Positions 1 through 10,664 are shown, counted from the first letter of the stretch. The stretch is 64,000 nucleotides of DNA from Staphylotrichum longicolle (GCA_019096155.1 JAHCVI010000001.1:15091243-15155242), one strand, 5' to 3'. Program-made: numbers and translations. The notes: generated by a model from the sequence alone, not told the origin.

Positions 1-974
1 GTGATCTGCCTTGGCCGCATCATGCATTATGGTTAATCTTCAACAAATGGAAATCGGTGACTGGAACAAGGTTAGGTTGGGCTGACAAGCGAGGAGTCAA
101 TGAGCAGTGGTCTCAACGACATGTCACTCCTGTATTGGCTGCCCTTGATAACTGACTCGACGACACCATCGTCGTTGATTCCGTGCCTGATACGAATTTC
201 AAGTCGCAAGATTAGCAGGCGGTGTTTGATCATTTTGGAATGCCACGAGATGTGTGTGGGCGGGGATGGGGAGCGGAAGAAGAGGGTGGAGGAGGTGTTG
301 TGGGCGAAGTCGCCGTGGAAGGTGGCTAGGTGGGTGAATCAGGCGGTGGGCAGCCTGGGCGGGGGAGCGAGGAGGAAAAGGGGAGAGGCGCAGGGGGTGA
401 AGGTTGAGAAATTGGAGTTAGCCGAGCTCAGGGATTCTTATTTTTTTGTAGGAATGATTGTGAGGGAGCAGGACCTGGGCAGCTTGGTGGTGCCGCCAGA
501 GGCGAAAAGCCAGCTGCTGGGGGCGAATCTGATCCCCATCTAAACCATCTGTTACATACCTACTCAACCTGACATGTATCGAATTGCTGAGAGGAAAAGG
601 AGTTGTATTGACGATACCAAGTTCGTCTGGCTCAAGCTCACTTTTACAACATTCTCGCAACAAGCCTACCTAACATTGATGTGGTTTACTGAGGTACTCA
701 GGTACCCTGGGCAAGCTTGTTTGTTCACAATGATTCCGGTCTAGTGTCGTGCAGTATCAACATCCTTGATATGGAATAAAAAAGTCTTTCGTGGGATTCG
801 GCATGGCGCTCCGCTCGTTAATCCAACAATGATACGCCGATTCCCCCGCCTTTGCTGCCTGATTCAAACTTTGACCCAATGAAGAAAATCCTACCAACTC
901 GGCTTCCCTGCGGCAGCCTCCTCGTCCGCCCGCTCTACAACTAATTGGCGTGCAAAATTCAACACTGGGGATCA
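1..974. other. Left-edge region without a recognised gene
   Basis: No recognisable protein family is present. Positions 100-543 on the plus strand stay open for 147 codons, and the second half has a GC-rich third position like real genes nearby. It could be the last exon of a gene entering from the left, but no start, family or convincing upstream exon can be shown. A pyrimidine-rich stretch ending in TAG near 437-453 looks like a 3' splice acceptor inside this open stretch. Confidence 0.3.
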
Positions 975-2822
975 ATGCCAAAGCTGGCGCAGCAGTTGCA
1001 CGACCCGTTTCGCCCTTGTCTTCTGGGCCTCACCCCAGCCATTCGACAGCGCATATACCTGTATTTGGGCGTGGCGCGCTGGGATGGCATTCATACCGTC
1101 TTCGACCTGGACTACCCGACTGACCGAGTCGTTTTTCACGGTCTGTTGCTTTCTTGCCGAACCATCTACAACGAGGCATCGGCGCTGCTCTTTTCCGCCA
1201 ACCGATTCGTCATGCGTTACAGGCGCAATGGCATCAACCAGGCCGAGGGGTCGCTTCAAGCCCTGCGGAATCTCACGGCTCCGTCGCTTGCATCGTTGAC
1301 CCAGCTCAAAATTGTGCTCAACCAGGCCTCGTGCCATCACTGCAAGAGAACAGAGCGCTACGGTGACTGCTGCAACCACCTACAGGGCCCATTTGCTGAA
1401 CGCTTTGATCCCCCTGCCGAAGGTTGGTGTCGGAGGCTTCACACAACCAACCACGACAGCCCGCTTCAAAGCTCCCACCCTTCGGCCGCGCCGATGCTCG
1501 ATGAATGGCTCCGAACTGCACAGTACCTGTCTTCACCAATCAGCCCCAGAACCCTTGAGCTCTGCTTGGTATGCGACCTGGAACAGGGCGAGGCCGACCT
1601 CGCGACACAGGTTGTCGCACCACTCGCGTTGCTTCCGGAGCTAAAAGACTGCCATGTCCGGCTCTGCAGAGACCTCAATGATGAGCTGGCCCAAATCGCA
1701 CGGAACGCGGCGCTGCAAGCCTGCCACAAGATGCCTCCCAAACCCCGCTCACCATCCTCTCCGGCAGCCTCTCGCTTTCTCTGTCTTCCCAGGGAGCTAC
1801 GTCTCCACATCCTCGAATATACCGACCTTGTCACCCCGTGGAAGGAGGTCATGTGGAACAGAGTGCGGCGCGGCTATCAAGATACCGTCGGGAAATGTAC
1901 CACAGCATGGGGTATTGGATACGAGGGGGGGCTTCTGCGGTATTACGACTCCATCGGGTGTTTCTGCCGCCGTCGACACGCCGCCTTCTCGTCCAGCTGC
2001 AGATGCTGGGCTCCGCCCACGCCCTTGTTTCTCGTCTGCCGTGCTCTTCTCGAAGACGCGCGCCTCGTCTTCTTTTCCCAGCATCGGTTCGTCGTAAGCG
2101 ACACGTTGGCATCGTCCATCAACCCTCATGTGGCTTTCGACATCTTCAACACGGTCAAGATGCCGAAAAACGGCCGCTTCCGGGAGCTACCCGAGCATGT
2201 CCACGCACAGCCTCCGCGTTCTTACCCGGCCGAGCGCTTTGCAGCCAGCGAGTTCTTGCGGGAGGTCATCCCCGCCGACTGCCTCCGGTACCTCCGCTTT
2301 TTCGAGGTCGTCTTTCCCCCATACAACCATAACTGCTGGCCACACGACGGCCATCCCGCCCTGCAGGACTGGGTCGAGACCATCAACTGGGTCAGGGACA
2401 AGATCAACACCGCGCACATTACACTGCGCTTGACCATGGCCGGCTCTCCTACGTATCCCCCCGACCATCCGGACTCTCGACACGGAGTCACCCAGGCGCA
2501 GGGGCGTCAAGTGCTCGCCGGCTACGACCGCATCGTTCAGCCTTTGGCTCGTCTGGGTGGCGAGAACGGCCTCACTCGGTTCTATGCCGATTTCACATGG
2601 CCTTGGAGATGGGCCGAGTGGGTAAACCGCAAGAGCGAGCACATGGCCTGCGAGGGCAATACGGACGCATTCTTTGCGTGGATGAGGTCGAACGAAGCCG
2701 CGTTGAACGAACGCGCCGAGCGTGCCGTTTTGGGGGACCGGTATGAGCCAGCCAAGCCTTCTGGTAATAAAGGAGAGCGAAAGTTGAGGCAATGGCAGTT
2801 GGACTGCATGCTAGACTACTAG
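975..2822 (+). CDS. F-box/2EXR-like fungal orphan protein
   Basis: Single-exon gene of 615 residues starting at the ATG at 975; the open frame extends upstream only through a non-ATG codon. Near the N-terminus an LTPAIRQRIYLYLG segment, and near residue 270 a second FLCLPRELRLHILEY segment, both have the leucine/proline-rich helical look of fungal F-box or 2EXR-like modules. Each is followed by a stretch resembling LLLSCRTIYNEA or LFLVCRALLEDARLVF. Such proteins are numerous in filamentous fungi and mostly uncharacterised; some act as substrate adaptors of SCF ubiquitin ligases, but nothing here proves that. The duplicated layout suggests two related modules in one chain. The rest is rich in Arg, Pro and Cys and was not recognised. 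It is followed by the phosphorylase-domain gene on the same strand 380 bases away. Confidence 0.7.
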   Translation: MPKLAQQLHDPFRPCLLGLTPAIRQRIYLYLGVARWDGIHTVFDLDYPTDRVVFHGLLLSCRTIYNEASALLFSANRFVMRYRRNGINQAEGSLQALRNLTAPSLASLTQLKIVLNQASCHHCKRTERYGDCCNHLQGPFAERFDPPAEGWCRRLHTTNHDSPLQSSHPSAAPMLDEWLRTAQYLSSPISPRTLELCLVCDLEQGEADLATQVVAPLALLPELKDCHVRLCRDLNDELAQIARNAALQACHKMPPKPRSPSSPAASRFLCLPRELRLHILEYTDLVTPWKEVMWNRVRRGYQDTVGKCTTAWGIGYEGGLLRYYDSIGCFCRRRHAAFSSSCRCWAPPTPLFLVCRALLEDARLVFFSQHRFVVSDTLASSINPHVAFDIFNTVKMPKNGRFRELPEHVHAQPPRSYPAERFAASEFLREVIPADCLRYLRFFEVVFPPYNHNCWPHDGHPALQDWVETINWVRDKINTAHITLRLTMAGSPTYPPDHPDSRHGVTQAQGRQVLAGYDRIVQPLARLGGENGLTRFYADFTWPWRWAEWVNRKSEHMACEGNTDAFFAWMRSNEAALNERAERAVLGDRYEPAKPSGNKGERKLRQWQLDCMLDY

Positions 2823-3202
2823 CGCTTGACATGGATCATCAAAGCAGATAGCCATCGAATACCTGAGTTCTCTGCCCTAGCGCACGACGAAACGTTTAGT
2901 TTTGGCTGGCTGAAATCACCAAGTTTGTGCATACCCTCCGTCGATGACCTCGCTACCAGAGACAGCCTGGTCGTGTTTGATGTACATGATTGGATACATG
3001 TACTGAAATGTGGTTTGCAGTCGAAGTGCACTGCGGCAGTGTGCGGCTGAGCGAGAGTCCCGACATCGTGCATTGTGCGGAGAGGGGCGTCGCATCCCAT
3101 CTTCTCCGCTTCTGTTTGCGTATCTGGCAGTCCTGCGAGGACAACACGTTCCATCCTGGCACAATCGTCTCGCGTCGCAACACCCGGCACGTCACACTCA
3201 TC

Positions 3203-4453
3203 ATGCCTGATAGACCAGGGATTACGGAGCTAGGGGCACCAGGCCATGACAGGTCCCCAGACACGGCGCCAGACACGACCCAGACCGTTGTTCCATACTG
3301 GAATCCGGACAGGCTGCCCGAAGAGTTTCGCTCTAATTCTCAATTCTGGATATCCCAAGCGGAAGAACAAGCATCCCGAACACAAAATGGAGAGTTAGAG
3401 ATAATAGAGCACGACAATGATACTCCTGTGTGGTTGAACGCAACGGGATGCTGGACGCAACGTGAATATCCAAGCGAGATTGACGATAAAGACTTCGAGG
3501 TGGTCAGAGAGAAAGGGCAGGAGGATTACACGGCGCTGTGGATTAGTCCGCTCGAGGTGGAGTTGGTCGCCGCGTTGGAAATGCTCGATGCCCGGGACGA
3601 GCGTCTCCCACAGCGCACAACGGACCCAAACGTGTACGCCCTCGGCGAGATTGCAGGTCACAACATTGTCATCGTTGGCATGCCGCAAACCGGGAACTGC
3701 TCTGCCGCCACCGTGATGGCGCACGCAAGATGGACGTTCCCAAATCTCCGGTTTTGTCTCCTCGTGGGCATCGGAGGGGGGGTCCCCCGCGTCACCGACA
3801 ACGGACTTATTCGCCTGGGCGACGTTGTGGTCAGCAAGCCTACGGGACCGTATCCGGGTGTGATCCAGTACGACCACGGCAAGGCACAAACTGGCCGCTT
3901 CGAGCCGACGGGCGCGTTGCCGCCGCCGCCGGCGGTGCTTCTAAGCGCAGCCCAGGCTCTCGCCGCCGACCAGGCGAGATCGGCGACCGATGCCCTCGCG
4001 ACGAACCTGTCGCGGATCGACACCACAATTCGCGGGCTCCGGAAGTACCGGTACCCGGGACGCGCCAAAGACAACCTGTATCGGTCGAATTACCCCCATC
4101 GACTGGCGGGCCGCTCCTGCATCGAGTCCCAGTGCGATCCCACGCAACGAATACAAATCCCGCGTATTCCCGGCGACGACAGCGTGGTTGTTCACCGCGG
4201 CACCATTGCCTCGGGCGAGCTGGTCATGAGAAGTGGCAGGCTGAGGGACAAGCTGGCGAGCCAATATGGTGTTCTCTGTTTCGAGATGGAGGCTGCGGGC
4301 GTGTTGACCGACTTTCCCTGCATGGTCATCCGTGGCATCTCGGACTACTCGGACTCGCACAAGAACGACCTGTGGCAGGGTTATGCCGCGGCGACAGCGG
4401 CTGCTTATGCGAGGGCGCTTTTCTCTTACATTCCCATCTACGCGTATGATTGA
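3203..4453 (+). CDS. Nucleoside phosphorylase-domain protein (NLR-type PNP_UDP domain, stand-alone)
   Basis: Single exon, 416 residues from the ATG at 3203; the reading frame is open further upstream, so an earlier ATG at 2990 is possible but less likely. About residues 115-410 form a PNP/UDP phosphorylase-like domain. It has the glycine-rich phosphate-site loop LVGIGGGVPR, the LRLGDVVVS-type strand, and the closing signature CFEMEAAGV...VIRGISDYSDSHKND followed by a YAAATAAAYA helix. That signature is characteristic of the N-terminal domain of fungal NLR-like receptors (PNP-NACHT/NB-ARC-repeat). Here the chain ends 10-15 residues after the domain and no NTPase or repeat domain follows, so it is either a stand-alone enzyme or effector, or what remains of an NLR gene. 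An insert of about 60 residues separates the two halves of the domain. A purine or pyrimidine nucleoside substrate is inferred only from the family. Confidence 0.8.
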   Translation: MPDRPGITELGAPGHDRSPDTAPDTTQTVVPYWNPDRLPEEFRSNSQFWISQAEEQASRTQNGELEIIEHDNDTPVWLNATGCWTQREYPSEIDDKDFEVVREKGQEDYTALWISPLEVELVAALEMLDARDERLPQRTTDPNVYALGEIAGHNIVIVGMPQTGNCSAATVMAHARWTFPNLRFCLLVGIGGGVPRVTDNGLIRLGDVVVSKPTGPYPGVIQYDHGKAQTGRFEPTGALPPPPAVLLSAAQALAADQARSATDALATNLSRIDTTIRGLRKYRYPGRAKDNLYRSNYPHRLAGRSCIESQCDPTQRIQIPRIPGDDSVVVHRGTIASGELVMRSGRLRDKLASQYGVLCFEMEAAGVLTDFPCMVIRGISDYSDSHKNDLWQGYAAATAAAYARALFSYIPIYAYD

Positions 4454-4678
4454 CGTCTGTTGTTTTAGGAATGATAAGGTGGTAATCCTGGCTTGTTTTT
4501 TTTGGCAGCACTGAAGAACACAGCACCTACTCGATTCTCGCTTTTACGGCCACATGGGCTTCAATTGTCTCCGATATCCCGTCTGGCTTTGTCAACAATG
4601 AAAGACACAAGCTCCATCCATAGCTACATCAAGATTGCCCTCTTCTTCGTCAACCCTTGCCATACTGTCAAACAAAGC

Positions 4679-6038
4679 CTAGTCACTCCGGACATACACG
4701 CTGGCCGCCCCAAACAACTCCTTCGAGCCAAGCGCGACAGGCGCGAGGTAATGCGCCTGCACCATCTCCCGCAGGCGGGAGGACTCGGGATCACAGCTGT
4801 TAACAACTAGTCAGTCCCACCCTCCCCAAAAAATAAACGACAAGTAGCGCCTCTTGTCCCTCCCCTGTTCTCTGGTAACTTACGTGTGGCCAGGATCGAA
4901 ACCGGGCAATCTCTTGTTCCAAAACTCAACCGCCTCCGCCTCGGACTTGACGTGGTCCCATATCATGACGGCCGGGCGAGCAATATCGGCGACGATCTGC
5001 CGGACGGGGATGTCGGGGCTGAAGGACAGAACCACAGTCTCATCGTCAACTTCCAGAAACCCGCGCGGGTCTCCGAGCACGCTGATGCCGGCCTTTTGGA
5101 GGACGCGCTCGTCTGCGTCGCTGTAGAACGGATCCTGCGCAACGCATTTGATCTCTGGCTGCTGTTCGTCTGAGCCGGAGCGGTTGACGAGGCAGTCCCT
5201 GACAGTGAGAATCAGGGCATGCTGGTGAGCTGATCGGGCTTGTGCCCGAGGGTGCTCGTCGTTGGCCATACTCGCGCAGGCAAAAGCCGCGATCTTGGTG
5301 ATCTTTGGGAGCGCCGTTGTTTCCAAGAAGGACTGGAGGCGCTTGCAGTCCTCACTGGCCCTCCAGGCTCCAACGCCGGCGTCAAAGACCTTTTGTACAT
5401 CGCCAACGGGGTCGCAGTCGGGAGGCGCCAGAGACTCGTTCACTGGCAGGGGACACGGCTTTAGGCGGTAGAACAACGTCGTTGAGCAATATGCCATGTT
5501 TGGGACGAAGTCAAACATTTCGTCTGAGCGGGTCAAATGCTGGACCGTGTGGTAGTCGAGATATGGTTCGCCGCTGTAGCAAAGGAGAGCCCAACCCACT
5601 GGAGTCAGCCAGCGCGCGCAAATGGGACAATACACGGCTCACACCAGAGCACAATCGAGAGGAAGAACGGTGGTTTGCCTACACGATAAAATCGACGTCG
5701 AATTCTCGAACCATTCGCTTTCCTGTCTCGAGCTCCAGCTTCACTGTCGTGCCGTCGAGGGCCGGGATGGAGATGACATGGGGGTCTGCGTCCCCGGGTG
5801 GGCGAGGCTTGGCCCGGCAGTGGTCGAGTTGAGCTACAACGTGCCGGAACACCCCCTTGCTGAAGAAAGGCACCCCCTGGTTGTAGAGCTCACGTAGGCG
5901 GTCGAAGGCGTCTTGTCTCGCTCTCACGCTCTCTTCGTACTGCTGCGGGGCGGGCTGATATGTAGGCTGTGAGGCTTTGCCCCTGTAGACATGATGCACT
6001 ATTTTTACTGCTGGGGCCGTCTTGAGTGAGGAGGCCAT
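4679..6038 (-). CDS. SRR1-like domain protein
   Basis: Three exons give a continuous 387-residue frame: 6038-5683, 5573-4884 and 4796-4679. The first intron starts GTAGGC and ends after a pyrimidine tract at TACAG with a CTGAC branch site. The second starts GTAAGT, has a CTGAC branch and ends at AACAG. The C-terminal half resembles the SRR1-like domain found in plant SRR1 and many fungal proteins: a KITKIAAFACASM strand, then a SAHQHALILTVRDCL helix, a QDPFYSDADERVL segment, and LGDPRGFLEVDDETVVLSF followed by AVMIWDH. The biochemical role of this domain in fungi is unsettled; in plants SRR1 affects circadian and heme-related regulation. It lies next to the aromatic-catabolism cluster on the same strand as the dioxygenase, but membership is not shown. 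Start chosen at the first ATG of the open frame. Confidence 0.8.
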
Positions 6039-6399
6039 GTTGCTTGTGGGGAGTGACAGCCGCGTGCTGGGAAATCAAATGATGGGAAACAACTTGGGAG
6101 AAAATCGATGATGATGAGAAAGGCTGATGTTGGTGGGAAAAAAAACTCCCAGTTGATGTTGGTCTGCAGGAAGCGCTTAAATCCTCCACACATCCGAGCA
6201 CATCCTGCAGCACGGGCTTGATTGGACTTGCCTGCAGCGCTGTGCTTTCTGCGCCAACATGACATACATGCAAACGCCGAAACAGAAATCCACTATCAAT
6301 CACAAAACGTTCCATTCATCTCCATACCGATCGTCACGGGCATTTTCTCACCCCACTTCCTACCACGGCACCCTCTGAGCATAGCAAACAACCGCGACC
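6039..6399. other. Intergenic: SRR1-like promoter side / dioxygenase 3' side
   Basis: Between the start of the SRR1-like gene and the stop of the dioxygenase gene, both on the minus strand. It holds the 5' region of the former and the 3' region of the latter. No motif stands out. Confidence 0.5.
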
Positions 6400-7534
6400 T
6401 CACTGCAAAAATGTGGCTGGCAAAGGAGGTCCCCAGACATGCAAACTGTCGGGTCCCGCTGCTGACCTGCTGATCGGGGTCGTCTCATCGACCAGATCGC
6501 CGTCCGCTGGCACATCTATTAGTTTTTGCTCCTTTCATACTAAAAAGGCGAAAAACCTACCGTAGTGCTCTAGAATGAACCCTGAACGATCCCACCTAAT
6601 CACACCAAGTTAGATGCGCTCAGTGCGCCAGCAGTGAACACAGCGAGATTGAGACTCACCAGTAATCGAAAATCTGTGAGCCAAGGACATGCCTCCCAAC
6701 ACCCCAGACGAGATCATAGCCCTTGTCCCGCAGCCACTGATGGCCCAGCGACTGGATGTCAAAGTCATGGACCTCGAAGCTCGAGTGATGTACGTGGAAC
6801 TTGGGTCCTGAGGTTGCCCAGTGTCAGCGGTTCCTCTTCTATAAAATCACAGAAGCTACTTTACCTTCAAAGAAGAAAAAGGTATGATGGTCGACCTGCT
6901 CCATCCCCCTGTCCAGGTGGAGAAAGGTCGTGATGTCTCTGCCCGTGGGATCGTGAATCACGTCGCTCGGCTTGAGGTTGAACCGGGTTTGGTAGAACTC
7001 AAACGCCTTGGCAAAGTCGGTGACGCAGCACCCAAAGTGGCCGAGCTTGTGCACCGGCGCCGGGGCTTTCTCGAACCGCTGCGTCTTGTTGACGGCCCGG
7101 TGCTTGACGCGGGGGTAGTTGTACTGGAGCTCGGTGGAGTCTGCCAACGGGGCGGCTGGTGTCTGGCCGTAGACGAGGTGGAAGGGGAAGTCATCGACGG
7201 GATCTCGGAACGTCACCCTCTTGCCGCCGCCGGGTGCATCCGAGTCCTCGACCGCCGTCGCCTTGGGCAGCGTCTGGGAAGCCAGCTCCAGGTCGGCCAT
7301 GGACTCGACGACGAAGGCTGCACCGCCAAACTCGTTGCTGTCACCTTTTGTGGCGCATAGGATGAAAGGGTCGGTGCCATATCCCTTGAAGTAGACGGTG
7401 TCTCCCCGATCTTCGGCTACTGAGAAGCCAAAGTCGTCGAGGAACTGGCGCGCCTGATCGAGATCGGCATGGGTGTAGTACACCTGTGCGATGCGCACGA
7501 GTTTGATCTTGGGGGGTTGCTGCTTAGAGCCCAT
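6400..7534 (-). CDS. Extradiol ring-cleavage dioxygenase-like protein (VOC/glyoxalase fold)
   Basis: Four exons (7534-6865, 6807-6660, 6595-6561, 6506-6400) give 319 residues; all three introns have GT-AG ends and compatible phases. Two VOC (glyoxalase/bleomycin-resistance) modules are visible, about residues 10-125 and 160-285, as in type I extradiol dioxygenases. Predicted Fe(II) ligands in the C-terminal module are His166 (KLGHFG), His230/231 (FHVHHSSFEV) and Glu282 (FILEHY). His263 in GVGRHVLGS is placed where family members carry a conserved catalytic-site residue. The family includes catechol 2,3-dioxygenases and the trihydroxytoluene oxygenase of dinitrotoluene breakdown. Expected reaction: O2-dependent meta-cleavage of a catechol-type ring. 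It is divergently transcribed from the FAD monooxygenase across a 600-base shared promoter, which supports a joint pathway. Substrate unknown. The last exon ends in a short unconserved-looking tail. Confidence 0.87.
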
Positions 7535-8134
7535 GGTTGTGACGGGTGCAAGGTCAACGCTCGCTGGGTGTCGGTCTTAATGACTGACAGTAGGCTGGAG
7601 AGAGATCGTCTGTATGTTTAGCTTGTGGTCATAAATGGGGGCAGCTGAAATGTGTTTCGGGGTCTGTATTGAGATATGAAAGAGTTCTCTGGAGGAGTTG
7701 GAGAGATGACTGCCGAACATTGATTTGACATCGTGCCTGGGCCGGCTCCGGGGCAATTCGGGGGAAAGTGCTAAATGTCCCGTCATCAGCCCGCAATTCG
7801 GCCGAGACGCCACTTCCCCAGTGTGGGGGAGCTTCTCCGCAGAGGGGGCGATCCAAGTCCCGTCTCCACCCCTAGTTCGGCTATGAGGAGGACTGGACCC
7901 AGAGCCGCCGTCCCACTCCCCACTCCGGTTCAACGAGCCGGTACTTCACATTGTCTTTGTCATAGCTGACAAGCGAATGATGAATACTGTTTCAAGGCCG
8001 CCCAGATCGCGGAGAAGTGGATATGATGAGGAACAAGGGGTATCTTAAATGTCACGGAGGAGTCCGCAACCTCGTCAGGAGGTCGAGACACCAGATTTCT
8101 CTCCCTAGGTCCCGAGTCCAGACAGAAACACACG
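7535..8134. promoter_or_regulatory. Shared divergent promoter of dioxygenase and FAD monooxygenase
   Basis: A 600-base gap between two genes transcribed away from each other. It contains two copies of CAATTCG in GC-rich surroundings (7754-7760 and 7794-7800) only 40 bases apart, and several CGG/CCG triplets of the kind bound by Zn2Cys6 regulators. One such regulator is encoded at the far end of the cluster. No gene-like reading frame was seen. Confidence 0.5.
7754..7800 (+). promoter_or_regulatory. Candidate operator: pair of CAATTCG elements
   Basis: GGGCAATTCGGGG and CCGCAATTCGGCC lie 40 bases apart in the divergent promoter. A related GCCCAATTCGCCC is in the P450 promoter (core 10415-10421), and a reverse copy (CGAATTC, 13938-13944) lies just ahead of the transcription-factor gene. 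Function is inferred from this recurrence only. Confidence 0.3.
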
Positions 8135-10068
8135 ATGACTAGAATAACAATGGACGATGAGATTGTCAAGACAGATCTTCTTATCGTGGGAGCGGGACCC
8201 GCGGGCGCTGCCCTGGCCTGCTTCCTCGCATCCCATGGCAGGTTCCCATGCATCTCAGCTCACACATCATGTTGACGCTAACGGTAACGTCCAGGACGCA
8301 CAGGAATTATAATCTCTGCAGCGCCGGGGTGCGCCGAGACACCCAGAGCGCACATCACCAACATGGCAGCGCTGGAGTGTCTGAGAGACATTGGGTTAGA
8401 CAAGCAGTGTCTCGCTGTCGCTGCCGCGGGGCACAATATGACCCATACGCGATGGTGTCATTCCATGGCCGGCGAAGAGTACGCCCGCCTCTATTCCTGG
8501 GGTAATGATCCCAAACGCAAGGTACCTTGGCCAAGCAGCCCTGACTTGACGAGTCCCACGTCCTGCGCTCAAGCCAGCCCGCTGACCCGGAACAGGGCGA
8601 CTACGACGCAGCAAGCCCCTGCGATCACGTCGATCTCCCACAAACCGAGCTCGAGCCGATTCTCACCCGCAGGGCAGTGCAAGCAGGGTGGACTCTGCGC
8701 TTCAACACGAGCTTCCTTACCTTCATCCGCCCCTCGGACACGCCAGATTTGATCATCAGCACCATCCGGGACGACATCTCCAAGAAGACCTACAAAATTC
8801 AGTCCCGCTTTCTCTTTGGCTGCGACGGAGCCCGTAGCCAGGTGATCCGCGAGCTCGGCATCCCCCTTATCAAGAAGCCGGGCCAGGGGCTGGCTTTGAA
8901 CGTCCTCCTCAAGGCGGATTTATCCCACCTCGTGAAGAACCGGACGGGGAACCTGCACTGGGTCTTCCAGCCCGAAAAGGAGCATCCGGCGTGGGGCTGG
9001 GCTTGTCTTGTGCGCATGGTCCGGCCCTGGGACGAGTGGATGTTCATCTTCCTGCCGCGCCCCGGCGCTGACCTGCAGGCCCAAGACATGATAGCCTCGG
9101 AGGAAGAGTACATCGCCAGGGCAAAAGACATGATTGGCGACGATTCTGTCGATGTCAAAATCCTCGACGTCAGCAAGTGGTGGATCAACGAGACAGTGGC
9201 CGAGTACTACTCGGACGGCAACGTCTTTTGCCTGGGCGACGCCGTCCACCGCCATCCGCCCTTCAACGGTCTAGGGTCCAACACGTGCATTCAAGACGCG
9301 TTCAACCTGGCGTGGAAGATCTCGTACGTCATGTCCGGGCGCGCAGGGCCCAAACTCCTCGACACATACAGCACCGAGCGCCAGCCGGTCGGCGTCGACA
9401 TCATCACACGGGCCAACCAAGGCCTCCGCGACCATCTGCCGTGGATGGAAGCCATTGGCATGATTGAGCAGGACGTGGAAAAGAGAAAGGCTCTGCTCGC
9501 CGAGTTTGAGGACAAGAGCGAGGTCGGCCGGAGGAGACGGCAGCAGTTCCACCGGGGCATCGAGAATACGGGCACCGAGTTCCATGGCCTGGGCATCGAG
9601 ATGAACCAGCAATACCGCTCGGACGCCGTATACCAATCGGATGAGCCCGAGGGGCCGCCACCGCTTCCCCAGGACGCTGTCCGCGAGCGCCTTATCAGCA
9701 CGTATCCTGGCATGAGGCTGCCGCACGCATGGCTCAACACGCGGGTGCCGGGCAAGCAATTCTCCACCATCGACCTTGCTGGCCACGGCGGCTTCTGTCT
9801 GCTCACGGGTCCTGGCGGGGATGCGTGGAAAGAAGCTGCAGACCAGGTGGCGCAGGCAGTCAACGTTCCCATCAAGAGTTACGCGATCGGGTGGAAGGAA
9901 GACTACGAGGACGTGTATTTTGACTGGGCCAAGAGGAGGGAGGTTGAGGAAGACGGGTGTGTTCTGGTTCGGCCAGACCGGTTCGTAGCCTGGCGGTCAA
10001 AGTCCATGATTGGGGATCCCAGGGGGAAACTGGAGGAAGTGATGAGGAGGATTCTGTATCTTTCTTGA
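8135..10068 (+). CDS. FAD-dependent aromatic monooxygenase (TfdB / phenol hydroxylase family)
   Basis: Three exons (8135-8237, 8295-8521, 8596-10068) encode 600 residues. The FAD-binding Rossmann motif GAGPAG is at residues 19-24, the DG motif (GCDGARS) at 185-191, and the GD motif GDAVHRHPP starts at 324. It is followed by GLGSNTCIQDAFNLAWK, which marks the 2,4-dichlorophenol 6-monooxygenase/phenol 2-monooxygenase group. The C-terminal part is the thioredoxin-like domain of this family. Expected reaction: NAD(P)H- and O2-dependent ortho-hydroxylation of a phenol to a catechol. The product would be the natural substrate of the adjacent extradiol dioxygenase. The first intron fits the conserved HGRTGI junction only with a GC donor (8238) and AG acceptor (8294). 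The nearest GT donor, at 8242, is out of phase. Intron 2 is canonical with a CTGAC branch site. Confidence 0.9.
8238..8294 (+). other. Probable GC-AG intron
   Basis: A 57-base intron starting GCAGGT and ending CCAG with a GCTAAC branch site. This choice restores the reading frame across the FAD motif; the GT four bases further downstream would leave the frame wrong. GC-AG introns are a known minor class in fungi. Confidence 0.6.
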
Positions 10069-10664
10069 AGAGACACATCTGGATTAGTGAGGTACTGGTA
10101 ATCACAGGGCATGTAAACAATCAGCGTTTCCATACTTCTCTCAGTGAAAGCGTTTAACATGAACTCGGTGACACTATCCATCTGAATCACCATGTGCACC
10201 CATCCCTGTGAGTATTGGACCGGAGTTACGGCCGCATCACACGAGAGCAAGATCCAATCGCAACCCCTGAATTGCAAAACACCACCAGCTCTCCGCAAGC
10301 TTCCCGCCCCCTCTCCGCTCTCCCCACCCTCTCCGCCTCTCCATCTCCCCCATATTCCCCCACTTTCCCCAGATTTCGCCTCAATCTGGAATGCGGGGAA
10401 CTGCCCGATCTGCCCAATTCGCCCGACACCACACCAAGCCCGGGCGAAGCTTGTCGATCGACACCTGGCCGTGCACCGACAGCTTAGAGCCATGGGGGAT
10501 TGGGGGGCTGGTCAGCCTAGCAGCTTTGTTAGGTATAAAGGCCGGACTTAAGGACACGATGGCCAAGTTTTGGATCACCCTGTGAAATTTAATTACCTAG
10601 CCTCATCAGCTGGACACCTGAATCAAAACCCTTATTCACTCCTTTTCACTTGAACTTGACCGCC
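10069..10664. promoter_or_regulatory. Intergenic region with P450 promoter
   Basis: The region between the monooxygenase stop and the P450 start. It holds a long C/T-rich tract (about 10300-10375), a GCCCAATTCGCCC element with core at 10415-10421, and a TATAAA box at 10534-10539, about 130 bases ahead of the P450 ATG. No gene-like frame is apparent. Confidence 0.5.
10534..10539 (+). promoter_or_regulatory. TATA box of the P450 gene
   Basis: TATAAA within GGTATAAAGGC, about 130 bases upstream of the P450 start codon, a usual distance for fungal genes with leaders of about 100 bases. Confidence 0.45.

Noticed and set aside
8363..8752. 129-codon frame starting inside exon 2 of the monooxygenase
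   Set aside because: It reads through intron 2 and loses homology there; the spliced gene keeps family motifs throughout.
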